From contig NZ_CP137640.1 of assembly GCF_036670025.1 (NCBI RefSeq), positions 3,568,001-3,632,000 on the forward strand: 64,000 nt of DNA. The letters are read 5' to 3'. Shown piece after piece: positions 16,338-24,960 of this stretch. The notes below the pieces were generated by a model. It saw nothing but the letters and a program-made list of their open reading frames with translations, made no database searches and was not told the DNA's origin. Source of the stretch: Bacillus_BD oryzisoli. Lineage in GTDB: Bacteria > Bacillota > Bacilli > Bacillales > Cytobacillaceae. The stretch's first letter is position 1. Each line of letters starts with the position of its first letter. Position numbers and translations under genes: made by a program.

Positions 16338-16973
16338 TTATTTCACTCTTGAAAGAGTCAGCCCGTCACCAATTGGAACAAGTACAGACTCTAATTGAGG
16401 ATGATTAGCCACCGTTTGATTAAACTGCTTCATAAATTCTGTATGACGTTTCGGTTGGGCATCAGGGTCTGCGACGGTCCCGCCAGCCAATACATTATCA
16501 ATGGCGATTAATGCACCGGATTCAGCCAATTGAATACAATATTCTAGGTAATTTTCATAGTTTCCTTTATCAGCATCAATAAAGAAAAAGTCGAATCTCT
16601 TCTCTTCAGCAACTAGTTTTTCAAGGCTTTGTATAGCTGGCCCTGTTAGATACGTTACTTGATCACTAAAACCGCCTTTTGATAGATTCGTATTGGCCAG
16701 TTTAGCGTAGTTTTCCTCTAATTCAAGGGATGTTAATGTTCCCTCGCTACCGAATCCTCTTGCAAGACAAATGCCGCTATAACCGCCGAGTGCTCCAATT
16801 TCCAAAACCTTTTTAGCTCCAGAAATAGATACAAGCATAGTCAAAAGCTTTCCTGTTGAAGGTGATACAGAGATGTTTCGCATTCCGTTTTCTTTTATAG
16901 ACTCAAGGACTTCCTTTAATAAATCATCTTGTTTAGTAAATAGCGAATCAATATAAGTATTAATTTGTTTCAT
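16338..16973 (-). CDS. SAM-dependent O-methyltransferase (class I, metal-dependent)
   Basis: This 211-aa protein belongs to the caffeoyl-CoA/catechol O-methyltransferase-like family: SAM loop VLEIGALGGYSGICLARG (residues ~56-73) and metal-binding FFFIDADKGNYENYLEYC (~122-139). It probably transfers a methyl group to a hydroxyl of a small phenolic or similar substrate in the cytosol. The ATG at 16973 overlaps the end of the upstream gene by 14 bases, so the two are co-transcribed. Confidence 0.85.
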   Translation of the reverse strand: MKQINTYIDSLFTKQDDLLKEVLESIKENGMRNISVSPSTGKLLTMLVSISGAKKVLEIGALGGYSGICLARGFGSEGTLTSLELEENYAKLANTNLSKGGFSDQVTYLTGPAIQSLEKLVAEEKRFDFFFIDADKGNYENYLEYCIQLAESGALIAIDNVLAGGTVADPDAQPKRHTEFMKQFNQTVANHPQLESVLVPIGDGLTLSRVK

Positions 16974-17346
16974 CTCTTTTCGTCCCCTTTTCATCAATGA
17001 CCAAGCAATCTCTATCTTTTGAAGCAGTTTCGTCAGGATCTTCCTTTTTCTTATTCGGCGTTTCCATTACTTCACTTTCTTCTATTTCAAATAGCTGACT
17101 AAATTCGTTCATCATCATATCAATGGCTTTTAATTCGCCTACCAGCACTTGCTGGATTGACTGAAATTCAGGCTTGTCTAACTGCTCCATAATGGTTGCA
17201 CGTTTTACCTTTAATCTCTCTAAAAAGGCAATCGCTCTTCCGCGCCGAAAGGTTTTTGCCCCGCGGTGGTGAGAATGTTCTTTTCCTATATTACCTGAAC
17301 GGTGTCTTGATTCACGATGTCCCCCAAAATCATTGTTTTTCATCAT
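16960..17346 (-). CDS. Unknown protein with basic N-terminus and FRRGRAIAFLERL motif
   Basis: This 128-aa protein has a His/Arg-rich start (GGHRESRHRSGNIGKEHSHH), a helical middle (KTFRRGRAIAFLERLKVKRA, then QSIQQVLVGELKAIDMMMNE) and an acidic Lys/Glu tail. The helical part may pair with DNA or another protein, but I cannot name the family. AGGAGTTGAA precedes two consecutive ATGs (17346, 17343). A perfect 22-bp palindrome about 50 bases upstream suggests control of this gene and the methyltransferase by a dimeric repressor. Confidence 0.6.
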   Translation of the reverse strand: MMKNNDFGGHRESRHRSGNIGKEHSHHRGAKTFRRGRAIAFLERLKVKRATIMEQLDKPEFQSIQQVLVGELKAIDMMMNEFSQLFEIEESEVMETPNKKKEDPDETASKDRDCLVIDEKGTKRDETN

Positions 17347-17393
17347 TTCAACTCCTATCTTTGTATAATTCGTATACAATATTTAATAATTAT

Positions 17394-17415
17394 AGTGTAT
17401 ACATTTGTATACACT
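17394..17415. promoter_or_regulatory. Perfect 22-bp palindromic operator
   Basis: AGTGTATACA, TT, TGTATACACT. A further GTATAC lies at 17372-17377. The arrangement suits a TetR-, PadR- or GntR-type dimer controlling the minus-strand pair ending at 16338. Confidence 0.65.
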
Positions 17416-17455
17416 AAGTCAATTATTATTCTAAATCATCAGACATTTATTGCAT

Positions 17456-17503
17456 AAAAAAGCATCCCAAAATCGTTTAACACGAGTTCTTTGGAATGCT
17501 TTT
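17456..17503. terminator. Intrinsic terminator of the amidase gene
   Basis: AAAAGCATTCCAAA and TTTGGGATGCTTTT (minus strand) form a long stem with one mismatch, followed by Ts. Confidence 0.7.
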
Positions 17504-17518
17504 ATAAAGACAATACTA

Positions 17519-18523
17519 TTATTTCATAGATGCCAATATTTCTTGCATTTTTTGAGACACTAATGGATAAAAATGGCTTTTGGCATCAGCAGTAGAATTA
17601 CCGCCAAAAAAGCCAGTACCAGGACATGTTTTAATTGCATGACCTTCACCGTTATCCAACACTCTTTCGCCTGAATTAATATCCCACCAATGATGGTATG
17701 TGATGCTGTCAATGGTTGGAGTTAAGCCATATTTTATCATAAGCAAGGCAGTGACTGTAATAATCGTTTCCCTTTGCTCAGGGGTCATTTGTTCATCATC
17801 AAAGTTTCCTAAATTTTCAATTGCTAATGCATCCGCCTCGATCGCATGCATCACCGTTTTATTAAGTAACCCAAATGAACCTTCTGGAGGTGTATTAAAT
17901 GGTCTGCCTACCGCCACTGTTCCATCTGGAAATGTCGTCAATTGCTGGCTGATATCACTCCAACCCATTCCATTTACATGATAATCCTTCATTCCGCTTA
18001 ATAAAGTAAAATGATTGGACCCGTTAAATTGCTGATATGACGGCTGGTACGTATGATGAATCTGAACTTTTCCTACTTTTCGGGTGAACTCATGGTTTAA
18101 TATCCAATCCTTAAACTCTTCCCTTGTCATTAGAATAAACTGACCTTGCATGTTCAACGGATATGGAGGAATCCTTAGTTGCTGCCCTACATAAATGATA
18201 TCAGACGTAAGTCCATTTGCTGTCTTTATTAACTGGACCGTGGAATTAAATGTTTGAGAAAGCTTCCACAACGTGTCCCCGGGGACTACCTTGTACATAA
18301 TAGGTACCCTTAATTTCTGGCCGACTAAGAGAAGATCTGATTGTAATCCATTAATTCGTTTCAGGTCCTTTACTGTGGTCTGATAGGAATTGGCAACTTT
18401 CCATAAGGTATCTCCTGACTTTACATCGTATAAATTCCTTAGATTATTCGCTGCAGACGCAGGGGCCACACCCAGCATAATAGAAAAGATTAAACTTAAA
18501 ACAAGCACAACATATTTTTTCAT
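17519..18523 (-). CDS. Secreted N-acetylmuramoyl-L-alanine amidase with two LysM domains
   Basis: This 334-aa exported cell-wall hydrolase has a signal peptide (KKYVVLVLSLIFSIMLGVAP, cleavage near ASA), LysM 1 (YDVKSGDTLWKVANSYQTTV, residues ~32-75), LysM 2 (YKVVPGDTLWKLSQTFNSTV, ~78-121) and an Amidase_2/PGRP-type domain (~150-300). Zn-ligand candidates are His in VQIHHTYQPSY, YHHWWDIN and HAIKTCPGTGF. It would bind peptidoglycan through LysM and cut the MurNAc-L-Ala bond in growth, lysis or sporulation. The ATG at 18523 is better spaced from AGAGGACA than the GTG before it. Confidence 0.85.
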   Translation of the reverse strand: MKKYVVLVLSLIFSIMLGVAPASAANNLRNLYDVKSGDTLWKVANSYQTTVKDLKRINGLQSDLLLVGQKLRVPIMYKVVPGDTLWKLSQTFNSTVQLIKTANGLTSDIIYVGQQLRIPPYPLNMQGQFILMTREEFKDWILNHEFTRKVGKVQIHHTYQPSYQQFNGSNHFTLLSGMKDYHVNGMGWSDISQQLTTFPDGTVAVGRPFNTPPEGSFGLLNKTVMHAIEADALAIENLGNFDDEQMTPEQRETIITVTALLMIKYGLTPTIDSITYHHWWDINSGERVLDNGEGHAIKTCPGTGFFGGNSTADAKSHFYPLVSQKMQEILASMK

Positions 18524-18659
18524 CTTCACTGTCCTCTCATGATGACTTTAAAACAATACCTTATAATAATCTGTAAATAAAAATGAAATTATTCTGGTTC
18601 ATTAAGCGTTGGTCCAGTTGTTCTACTTTTATCTTAGTACTAGAGACTTTTCTCTATAC

Positions 18660-18688
18660 AAAAAAAAGCGAACAGCTTAACTCTTCGC
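18660..18688 (-). terminator. Intrinsic terminator of the AlkD-like gene
   Basis: GCGAA-AG and CT-TTCGC pair with one mismatch, followed by eight Ts on the minus strand, just after the stop at 18705. Confidence 0.6.
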
Positions 18689-18704
18689 AATAGATCATCC
18701 TTAT

Positions 18705-19412
18705 TTAACAAATACAAGTCTTCTTCTTTTTTCCAATTCGGTCCTTGAGTTCTACTTTCTTAATATAATCCGTTGCAAGAGGAACCTTACATGCTGTATT
18801 GCCGACGTCTACGTACACTTTTCCTATGAAATCTGCGACTTGTTTCGCTTCTTCTGTCAACTCTTTTACAAAGCTGCCGACCGAAATGACAAAACCATTC
18901 ATTACATACCGTACCCGATTCCGTTCTTCATGAATCGTCTCTTTGATTTGGTTCAATAAAGATCTAATTTCAGCAATATCAAGTAGTTCATCCGGGGTAA
19001 TGGATAAATAGTTTGCATAGGTACTCCAGCCGCAAACTGCAATCATTTCTTCCTCCGATTTCATCCATTCTTTTGCTAATTCAAGAGCATATTCACTTTC
19101 AGCTGCCACTCCGGCAACTGTGTATTCCGCGAGCATATACCAGTATGCTTTTCTAGCCCACTCCTGTATGGTCTCCTTTTTCATTTGCTTCGGATTGATT
19201 GAAAGACCAGCCAAATACATGGCATCAGAATTGCCTGAATCATATAATCTCAAGGCCAACTCGTGATCCTTTTTCACATACTTCACCAGTTTTTTTAAAT
19301 CTCCAACTTTTACGCCAAAACAAGGCTCCTTTACGCCATGATTCGAAAAAGTTCGCTTTGTCTGCTCGGAGCCTAATTCTTCAAGCTTTTGCATGATTTC
19401 CTCATACGTCAT
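18705..19412 (-). CDS. AlkD-like DNA alkylation repair HEAT-repeat protein
   Basis: This 235-aa all-helical protein of the DNA-alkylation-repair family is made of HEAT-like repeats: FGVKVGDLKKLVKYVKKDHE, then ALRLYDSGNSDAMYLAGLSI, AYWYMLAEYTVAGVAAESEY and ICGWSTYANYL-type segments. Family members excise positively charged N3/N7-alkylpurines. It has the usual length. The ATG at 19412 follows AAGGTGA; a GTG three codons earlier sits inside the site. Confidence 0.78.
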   Translation of the reverse strand: MTYEEIMQKLEELGSEQTKRTFSNHGVKEPCFGVKVGDLKKLVKYVKKDHELALRLYDSGNSDAMYLAGLSINPKQMKKETIQEWARKAYWYMLAEYTVAGVAAESEYALELAKEWMKSEEEMIAVCGWSTYANYLSITPDELLDIAEIRSLLNQIKETIHEERNRVRYVMNGFVISVGSFVKELTEEAKQVADFIGKVYVDVGNTACKVPLATDYIKKVELKDRIGKKKKTCIC

Positions 19413-19650
19413 ACTCTTCACCTTCTCTTCACCTTCTCTTACCTTCTTAATTACTTACAGCAATCGATAAAAAGATATCCTCATCATATCACTCAATACC
19501 TTACATTAATTCGATGTTCACTGAAAAAGTCCTTTCATTAATAATAGCCTTGTATCGACAGAAATCCATACTCTAAACGAAGTGCAGGTAATCTAGCCGG
19601 AAGCCATCGCATTATTGAATCAAGCATCGGAACATAGTTGATTCTACACA

Positions 19651-19686
19651 AAAGGAACAGGACATCACTTCGATATCCTGTTCTTT
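19651..19686 (-). terminator. Intrinsic terminator of the histidine kinase gene
   Basis: GGAACAGGA and TCCTGTTCT stem, 20 bases after the stop at 19706, with T-rich sequence on the minus strand. Confidence 0.65.
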
Positions 19687-19705
19687 CTGAACTTTTACCA
19701 TTTCA

Positions 19706-21793
19706 CTACTGATGACTTCCTTTGTATTTCGGCATATAGATCACGGCTTTAAATAAATCACCGTCCACTTGTATGAGAAATCTCCCCTTTTGAATTTCAA
19801 TCAGGCTTTTAGTAATCGATAGTCCTAAACCGCTGCCTTCACTTAACCTGGATTCATCACCTCGTGTAAAACGCTCCATTAATTCTTCCTCTGAGATGTT
19901 TAACTCATAGGCTGAAATATTTTTAAAGGTTAGCAAAATTTCATTCCCTTTTTTTTCGATATCGATATACACTCTTGAGCCTTTTAGTGCGTATTTGAAT
20001 ATATTGGACAGCACATTTTCAATCGACCTCCAGAGTAATCTTCCATCTGCAGACAAATAGACTTTCTCCTGTGGATGGTTCATCTTAAAGGTTAATTCGG
20101 CTTCTTCGATTTTGTCGCTGACTTCACCTAGGCCCTGATTCATTAGTGATACGATATCAATTTTCTCCAAATGCACAGGAATATTGCCGCTTGAAGCTTT
20201 AGCTGCTTCAAATAAATCATCTGTCATCACTTTCAGACGCTTTGACTTCTGCTCAAGCACCTCAATATATTCTGCTATCTTTGATGGGTCATTCTCATGT
20301 TTCAATAGATCCACATAAGTAATGATCGAGGTCAATGGTGTTCTTATATCATGTGAGACATTCGTGATCAGCTCCGTTTTTAACCGCTCACTTTTCAGTT
20401 CATTATCAACGGCCTTATTCAACCCATCTGTGATGCTATTAATATTCGCTGCAAGTCTGCTAAACTCTCCTTTTCCACTTACCTCAATGCTATGGTGAAT
20501 ATCTCCATTCTTTATTTTCTCTACCCCTTCCTGGATCGCTTGAAATGATTTAATTTTCTTTAGGGCAAACCAAGCTGCAAACCCAATGGTTACCGGGAAG
20601 ATGAAAAAAGTTAAAGCGATCAGAATCGGATATCCAATAACAAGTAAGACCGTTTTTAAACCGACACTGCCGCTCGCATACACATCCCTAATAAATGAAG
20701 CGAACTTATAGAGCAGAATATAGATGAATGAATGCTTCATGAAGGTTCGATTTTTTATATGCCGAACCAATGATAGAACTAACATCAATCCTACTGAAGC
20801 AATCGGGACTGTTATGGGAAGAACCCATCTACTGATATTTCCAATTGTAACAGCCTCCATTAAAACAACCCACAGTGTGATAAGTCCTAAGCATAGTGCA
20901 ATATTGATGTCATTATATAACTTGTCTAAAGGATGTAACTGCACTTCTTCATCCTTAAACGATTTCCGTCCGATTACTAGGATCAAATAGACAAACGATA
21001 GAATGAAACCAATGGAAAATCCGATTAAACGATATACGCTTTTTACAGCAGCCGCTTTATTATCCTTCCACTCAGTTATATTTTCTTGTAAAAACTTCTC
21101 CGTAAAAGCGATATACATAACATGGCTTTCCGGATCCAATTCATCCATATAAGATATTCTGCTGAACAAATGTTGATTCTCTTCTATTTCTTTAGGATAT
21201 AACTCTCTTTTATAATTCTCAAACAGCATATAGGACGGATACGTCTTGAAGTATTCTTTTTCGCCTTTTGCACTGTTTGTATAAGTAGTAACACCATCAC
21301 TTACATAAAATAAAGGGTCCTTGTATTCTTCTATGCGTTGCAGTAATTGATGATAAACCTTTAAATCATCCTTAATTAATTGTTCTTTTTGTTGGCCAAT
21401 CTTTTCAGCGTATTCTTCTTGAAACATTTCATGATTTTTCGCTTCACTTGCGTCCGGATTGTATTGGAGAGAATTCGCTTGAAAATCGTAAAAAAGATTT
21501 TCTTCTGCTAGTCTTAGTTCCTCTTCACTGATCGTTCCGCTATTTACGATATTTTCTTCGCTCTTGTATTCTGTTAATAAAGTGGTCAGGTCGCTAATAA
21601 GACCTTCACTTTCCTGCACAAATGAAAGGCTATGAAAGTAATCTTTTTCAAAAACGATACTGAAATTACTATCCCTAATGATAACTACATCAACAAACGC
21701 TTTTATGGCACCTGTAAAACAGAGGATCACCATGATAAAAACTAGTATTTTTGTTACTAGTGAATGGCTATATTTTTTCAACTTTGTATCCAA
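19706..21793 (-). CDS. Multi-pass sensor histidine kinase
   Basis: This protein of about 695 aa has an N-terminal TM helix (VTKILVFIMVILCFTGAIKA), an extracytoplasmic sensor domain of ~200 residues (SFVQESEGLISDLTTLLTEY onward), several more TM helices (FSIGFILSFVYLILVIG; ALCLGLITLWVVLMEAVTIG; GYPILIALTFFIFPVTIGFA), a HAMP-like linker, HisKA with NVSHDIRTPLTS (phospho-His), and HATPase_c with N box NVLSNIFKYAL and G boxes GSGLGLSI. The frame stays open to a GTG at 21850 inside the regulator gene; the TTG at 21793 is preferred because AAGGTGG lies at proper distance. It overlaps the regulator, so both are co-expressed. The signal is unknown. Confidence 0.88.
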   Translation of the reverse strand: MDTKLKKYSHSLVTKILVFIMVILCFTGAIKAFVDVVIIRDSNFSIVFEKDYFHSLSFVQESEGLISDLTTLLTEYKSEENIVNSGTISEEELRLAEENLFYDFQANSLQYNPDASEAKNHEMFQEEYAEKIGQQKEQLIKDDLKVYHQLLQRIEEYKDPLFYVSDGVTTYTNSAKGEKEYFKTYPSYMLFENYKRELYPKEIEENQHLFSRISYMDELDPESHVMYIAFTEKFLQENITEWKDNKAAAVKSVYRLIGFSIGFILSFVYLILVIGRKSFKDEEVQLHPLDKLYNDINIALCLGLITLWVVLMEAVTIGNISRWVLPITVPIASVGLMLVLSLVRHIKNRTFMKHSFIYILLYKFASFIRDVYASGSVGLKTVLLVIGYPILIALTFFIFPVTIGFAAWFALKKIKSFQAIQEGVEKIKNGDIHHSIEVSGKGEFSRLAANINSITDGLNKAVDNELKSERLKTELITNVSHDIRTPLTSIITYVDLLKHENDPSKIAEYIEVLEQKSKRLKVMTDDLFEAAKASSGNIPVHLEKIDIVSLMNQGLGEVSDKIEEAELTFKMNHPQEKVYLSADGRLLWRSIENVLSNIFKYALKGSRVYIDIEKKGNEILLTFKNISAYELNISEEELMERFTRGDESRLSEGSGLGLSITKSLIEIQKGRFLIQVDGDLFKAVIYMPKYKGSHQ

Positions 21794-22454
21794 CTCCCCA
21801 CACCACCTTAAGATATCTTGGCTCTTTCGGATTAATTTCAATTTTCTCACGAATTTTTCTAATATGAACAGCTACGGTATTTTCCGGACTATAGGCCGTT
21901 TCATTCCATACCTTTTCATAAATCTCCTCAATCGAGAACACTCTTCCCGCATGAGCCGTCAATAGCTTCAAAATTTTATATTGTACCGGGGTAAGATGGA
22001 CTTCATCCCCATCGACGTTAATAGTTTTGCTATCATCGTCAATCAAGAGACCGCCTGAGTGATAAACATTGTTTTTGCTCTCAAGACCTCCTAATGTGGT
22101 ATATCTTCTCAGCTGTGATTTCACCCTTGCAATCAGCTCTAACGGATTAAAGGGCTTCGTTATATAATCATCCGCTCCAATATTTAAACCCAATATTTTG
22201 TCGTAGTCCTCTGATTTGGCCGAAAGCATTATCAGCGGAATCTTATGATCTTCCCTAATCTTCCTTGTAGCTGCGATTCCATCCATCTTAGGCATCATAA
22301 TATCCATAATGACCAAATGAATCTCAGTATCATCGATCAGCTGCAAAGCTTCTTCTCCGTTAAAGGCCTTAAGCACTTGAAAGCCTTCATTTTCCAAGTA
22401 AATTCCAATCGCATCCACAATTGCTTTATCATCATCACAAACCAAAATGTTCAT
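21768..22454 (-). CDS. OmpR/PhoB family response regulator
   Basis: This 228-aa protein has a receiver domain (ILVCDDDKAIVDAIGIYLEN; phospho-Asp in VIMDIMMPKMDG; Lys in DDYITKPFNPLEL) and a C-terminal winged helix (VHLTPVQYKILKLLTAHAGR, then YSPENTVAVHIRKIREKI). It resembles VanR-type regulators. It is the first gene of the two-gene operon with the overlapping kinase. Confidence 0.92.
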   Translation of the reverse strand: MNILVCDDDKAIVDAIGIYLENEGFQVLKAFNGEEALQLIDDTEIHLVIMDIMMPKMDGIAATRKIREDHKIPLIMLSAKSEDYDKILGLNIGADDYITKPFNPLELIARVKSQLRRYTTLGGLESKNNVYHSGGLLIDDDSKTINVDGDEVHLTPVQYKILKLLTAHAGRVFSIEEIYEKVWNETAYSPENTVAVHIRKIREKIEINPKEPRYLKVVWGVGYKVEKI

Positions 22455-22775
22455 GAAAAACCACCTCTATATATATAATCGTACATTATCTATCACCTCT
22501 GTATTATCATCTAAGAGAATCATATCAAGCAAATCTTAACAAACCCCTCATATAAATCTTAAGATTTTCTTACGATTGGGTCGGAGGGACAGGTCCGTTG
22601 ATCCAGTATGCCTCTGTTTGGCAAATTATTTTGGGCAGTACACCCAGTTAAGTGCTTATTGGAATGAACATATAAAAACGCATGGATCATAATTTCATCC
22701 ATGCGCTTTTTTACACCTTGTTCTTCTAGTTTTAAAATCCAATTGGAGTATTGAGTCTAATTCTAATTAATCAGG
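22455..22775. other. Intergenic region with promoter of the two-component operon and a terminator
   Basis: No gene is seen. 22674-22712 holds a terminator whose arms CGCATGGAT and ATCCATGCG are followed by CTTTTTT; it can serve plus-strand transcription, and A-rich sequence on the other side makes it usable for the DUF3891 gene as well. The rest is AT-rich promoter sequence for the response regulator. Confidence 0.5.
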
Positions 22776-23552
22776 TTACAATCCCCTGTCTGGAACAATA
22801 TCTACTTCAACTTCTTCATAAGGAGTTTCCTCATAACTTTTGATAAATCCATTTCTCATAATTTCTTTTTTACTGATTACTTTTTGGATAATCTTAACCG
22901 AAACCTTATCTTCAAAAGGAAATGGTCGAATCGAAACGGTATGCTGATCACTCCAGTTAAGCGTCATTTTCTCCGTCACTTCTTTCCCTGGTTCCTTCGG
23001 AAGTGCGATTCCATTTTGGAAAAAGTAATGTTCGTTTTCCTTTGAAACACCTGGTTCATTCAAACAGAGGTAAAGGGAAAAATCATCTCCTAATCTTAAC
23101 ATTCCATAATGAAAATCAAACAAATCCGTGTCAAAATCCTCAAGAGATTCTATAATTCGCTGCTGCCGTATCCTCTCTTGTTCAATAAAGGCAGCAGCAG
23201 CTGTAGATGAATCATGCAGTAAAAATCGAGAATAATGTCTGCTGCAAAGAAGGGCTGCATAAGGGTCATGTTTTTCCACTTCGTCAATGCCAAACGTATA
23301 GATAACCGTTTTAGGTGATAGAGGATAATTTGCAAATGTATACGGTGCCTGTTTATGATCATTCCAAAATGGCTGCTGATCAAAAAGTCTCCAACCGTAG
23401 TCATGATATCGAGTGGCATAATCGACGGACTGCCTATACTTCTTTCCATGAAAAAGAGAACCCATCCATTTCTTCATGATTTCACCAGACACGATTGCAT
23501 GGTTGTCTTGTTCGATCAGAATAAATTCGTTCTCTCGCTCTCTTACAATCAT
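22776..23552 (-). CDS. DUF3891 family protein
   Basis: This 258-aa protein has His/Asp clusters like an HD-type fold: AIVSGEIMKKWMGSLFHG, then VDYATRYHDYGWRLFDQQPF with YHDYGW as a likely metal site, then YAALLCSRHYSRFLLHDS. These fit DUF3891, a Bacillus-group family without a proven activity. No signal peptide. It is a single gene between terminator-like sequences. Confidence 0.75.
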   Translation of the reverse strand: MIVRERENEFILIEQDNHAIVSGEIMKKWMGSLFHGKKYRQSVDYATRYHDYGWRLFDQQPFWNDHKQAPYTFANYPLSPKTVIYTFGIDEVEKHDPYAALLCSRHYSRFLLHDSSTAAAAFIEQERIRQQRIIESLEDFDTDLFDFHYGMLRLGDDFSLYLCLNEPGVSKENEHYFFQNGIALPKEPGKEVTEKMTLNWSDQHTVSIRPFPFEDKVSVKIIQKVISKKEIMRNGFIKSYEETPYEEVEVDIVPDRGL

Positions 23553-23750
23553 GGTACGTCCCCCTTTTATTCAAAATAACCTTTTTATTTAGATAACCTA
23601 CTATAATTTCTTCTTTTCGTTCTTAACGATGCATATAGTGATAAGAATCAGTTTTCATTGTCACAGTCATTCCATTTTGAAACTGACTAGTGCTGTGGAA
23701 CTTTAGTAGCTTCAAGTATTCTATATTCAGCAAAGGATGTGTGGAACTAC

Positions 23751-24083
23751 ATGAATTTAAAAGCGTTTATTAAATTATATCAAGATTTTTTACAAGAGAG
23801 TGAACAGAAGGGTTGGAAGATTGAAGTTCTAATCGAGGAGTTCGGGAATTACCTCGCATCCATAAAAAATATTGAAGGAATTGAAGTTCAATTCTTTATC
23901 GAACTGGACTTAGAAAATAGTGAAAAGCTAAGCGATACAACGAAGCAAAGCAACCTGAATTATGGCGTGATAAGAAAGAAAGGTGAAGGTGATGCATTTG
24001 CCAAAGAAGTGTTGGATGCTTTTCACGAATATTGGTCAAAGCATTCAGTAAAACGGAAAACGTTTATCATCTATAAACCATAA
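23751..24083 (+). CDS. Hypothetical protein
   Basis: This soluble protein of about 110 aa shows amphipathic helices and strands (LKAFIKLYQDFLQESEQKGW; GIEVQFFIELDLENSEKLSD; EVLDAFHEYWSKHSVKRKTF). No known motif. The start is uncertain: AAAGGATGTG precedes a GTG (23739) too closely and the ATG at 23751 rather distantly. A terminator follows at 24115. Confidence 0.55.
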   Translation: MNLKAFIKLYQDFLQESEQKGWKIEVLIEEFGNYLASIKNIEGIEVQFFIELDLENSEKLSDTTKQSNLNYGVIRKKGEGDAFAKEVLDAFHEYWSKHSVKRKTFIIYKP

Positions 24084-24609
24084 GCAATGAATTTTAAGAT
24101 GTCTTTGGAAAATAAACGAGCGATTCCTCTTAATCGAAGGATCGCTTTTTATTTAAAATACGCTTGCATGTCAGAAATGTAAATCGTCATAAGGATTCCA
24201 GTCTTTCATTTTATCGATTAAGTATTGCACTCCCTATAATAAATAGGCTTTATAGTGTAAGTAGAAGAAAAACTGCAAAAGACTTAATCGATTTAGTCGA
24301 ATGATTTTCAACTTTTTCAATACATCATTGAAAATTAATAATCTCAAATAACAAAACAAATGCCTGAAATAGAATATCGTTTTAAACTACGTTTACCCAT
24401 TAATAGCATGGTTAACCACGGGATTAATATAATGGACAAATTAAAAACCAAATGCCTCTTTTTTGCCATAGCCCTTCACCTCAACTGCTTATTCTACTCC
24501 TTCTTAAAATATCCAATTTCAACAAAAAAACCGCCCTTTTTGAGCGGTCACTATACCTTCCTATCTATTGAAAACAAAAAGAGATGACCATGTTCAGCAA
24601 TCACTCCCT
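24084..24609. other. Intergenic region with two terminators and no supported gene
   Basis: 24115-24153 is a terminator for the plus-strand gene (AGCGATTCCT with AGGATCGCT, then TTTTT). 24523-24549 is a terminator for the minus-strand gene ending at 24610 (ACCGC/GCGGT stem followed by seven Ts on the minus strand). A 75-codon frame at 24360-24587 begins without a ribosome site, crosses the second terminator and is not credible. Confidence 0.6.
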
Positions 24610-24918
24610 TTATCTTCTCTTCCCCAATCGATATCCTGTAAGAAAAACAGCTAATGTAAAACCGCTAAATACAAGTATCGGGCTTAATTCTTTCTTATGA
24701 CGATTCCAAAACTCTACATAAAAACTAACTAATTGATTTTCTGTTATCAAATAATAATGAAAAACAATAACCCCTGCCAAAAAGAGCATAATCGAAAATC
24801 TAAACAAAGTTAACCAATCTATCTCATTCTTTTTCTTTCTTCTTTTACTCTTTGATTTTTTATTTTCTGAAGATCTAGGTTGGTCTACTTTTTCTAGAAG
24901 AGATTTTCCTTTTGGCAT
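24610..24918 (-). CDS. Small membrane protein with basic N-terminus
   Basis: This 102-aa protein has a very basic stretch (KKSKSKRRKKKNEIDW, residues 20-35), then two helices (LFRFSIMLFLAGVIVFHYYL and LSPILVFSGFTLAVFLTGYR). The charge predicts an N-in, C-in hairpin. Function unknown. The ATG at 24918 has GAAAGGAG upstream. Confidence 0.6.
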   Translation of the reverse strand: MPKGKSLLEKVDQPRSSENKKSKSKRRKKKNEIDWLTLFRFSIMLFLAGVIVFHYYLITENQLVSFYVEFWNRHKKELSPILVFSGFTLAVFLTGYRLGKRR

Positions 24919-24960
24919 AGATTGACTCCTTTCAAAGGATAATCAACGATTATTTTTTTC

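Noticed and set aside
19413..19650. Possible short remnant reading MRWLPARLPALRLEYGFL on the minus strand
   Set aside because: Open frame is short, has no ribosome site and no family I can name; could be chance.
24360..24587. 75-codon plus-strand ORF
   Set aside because: No ribosome site and it runs across the terminator at 24523-24549.
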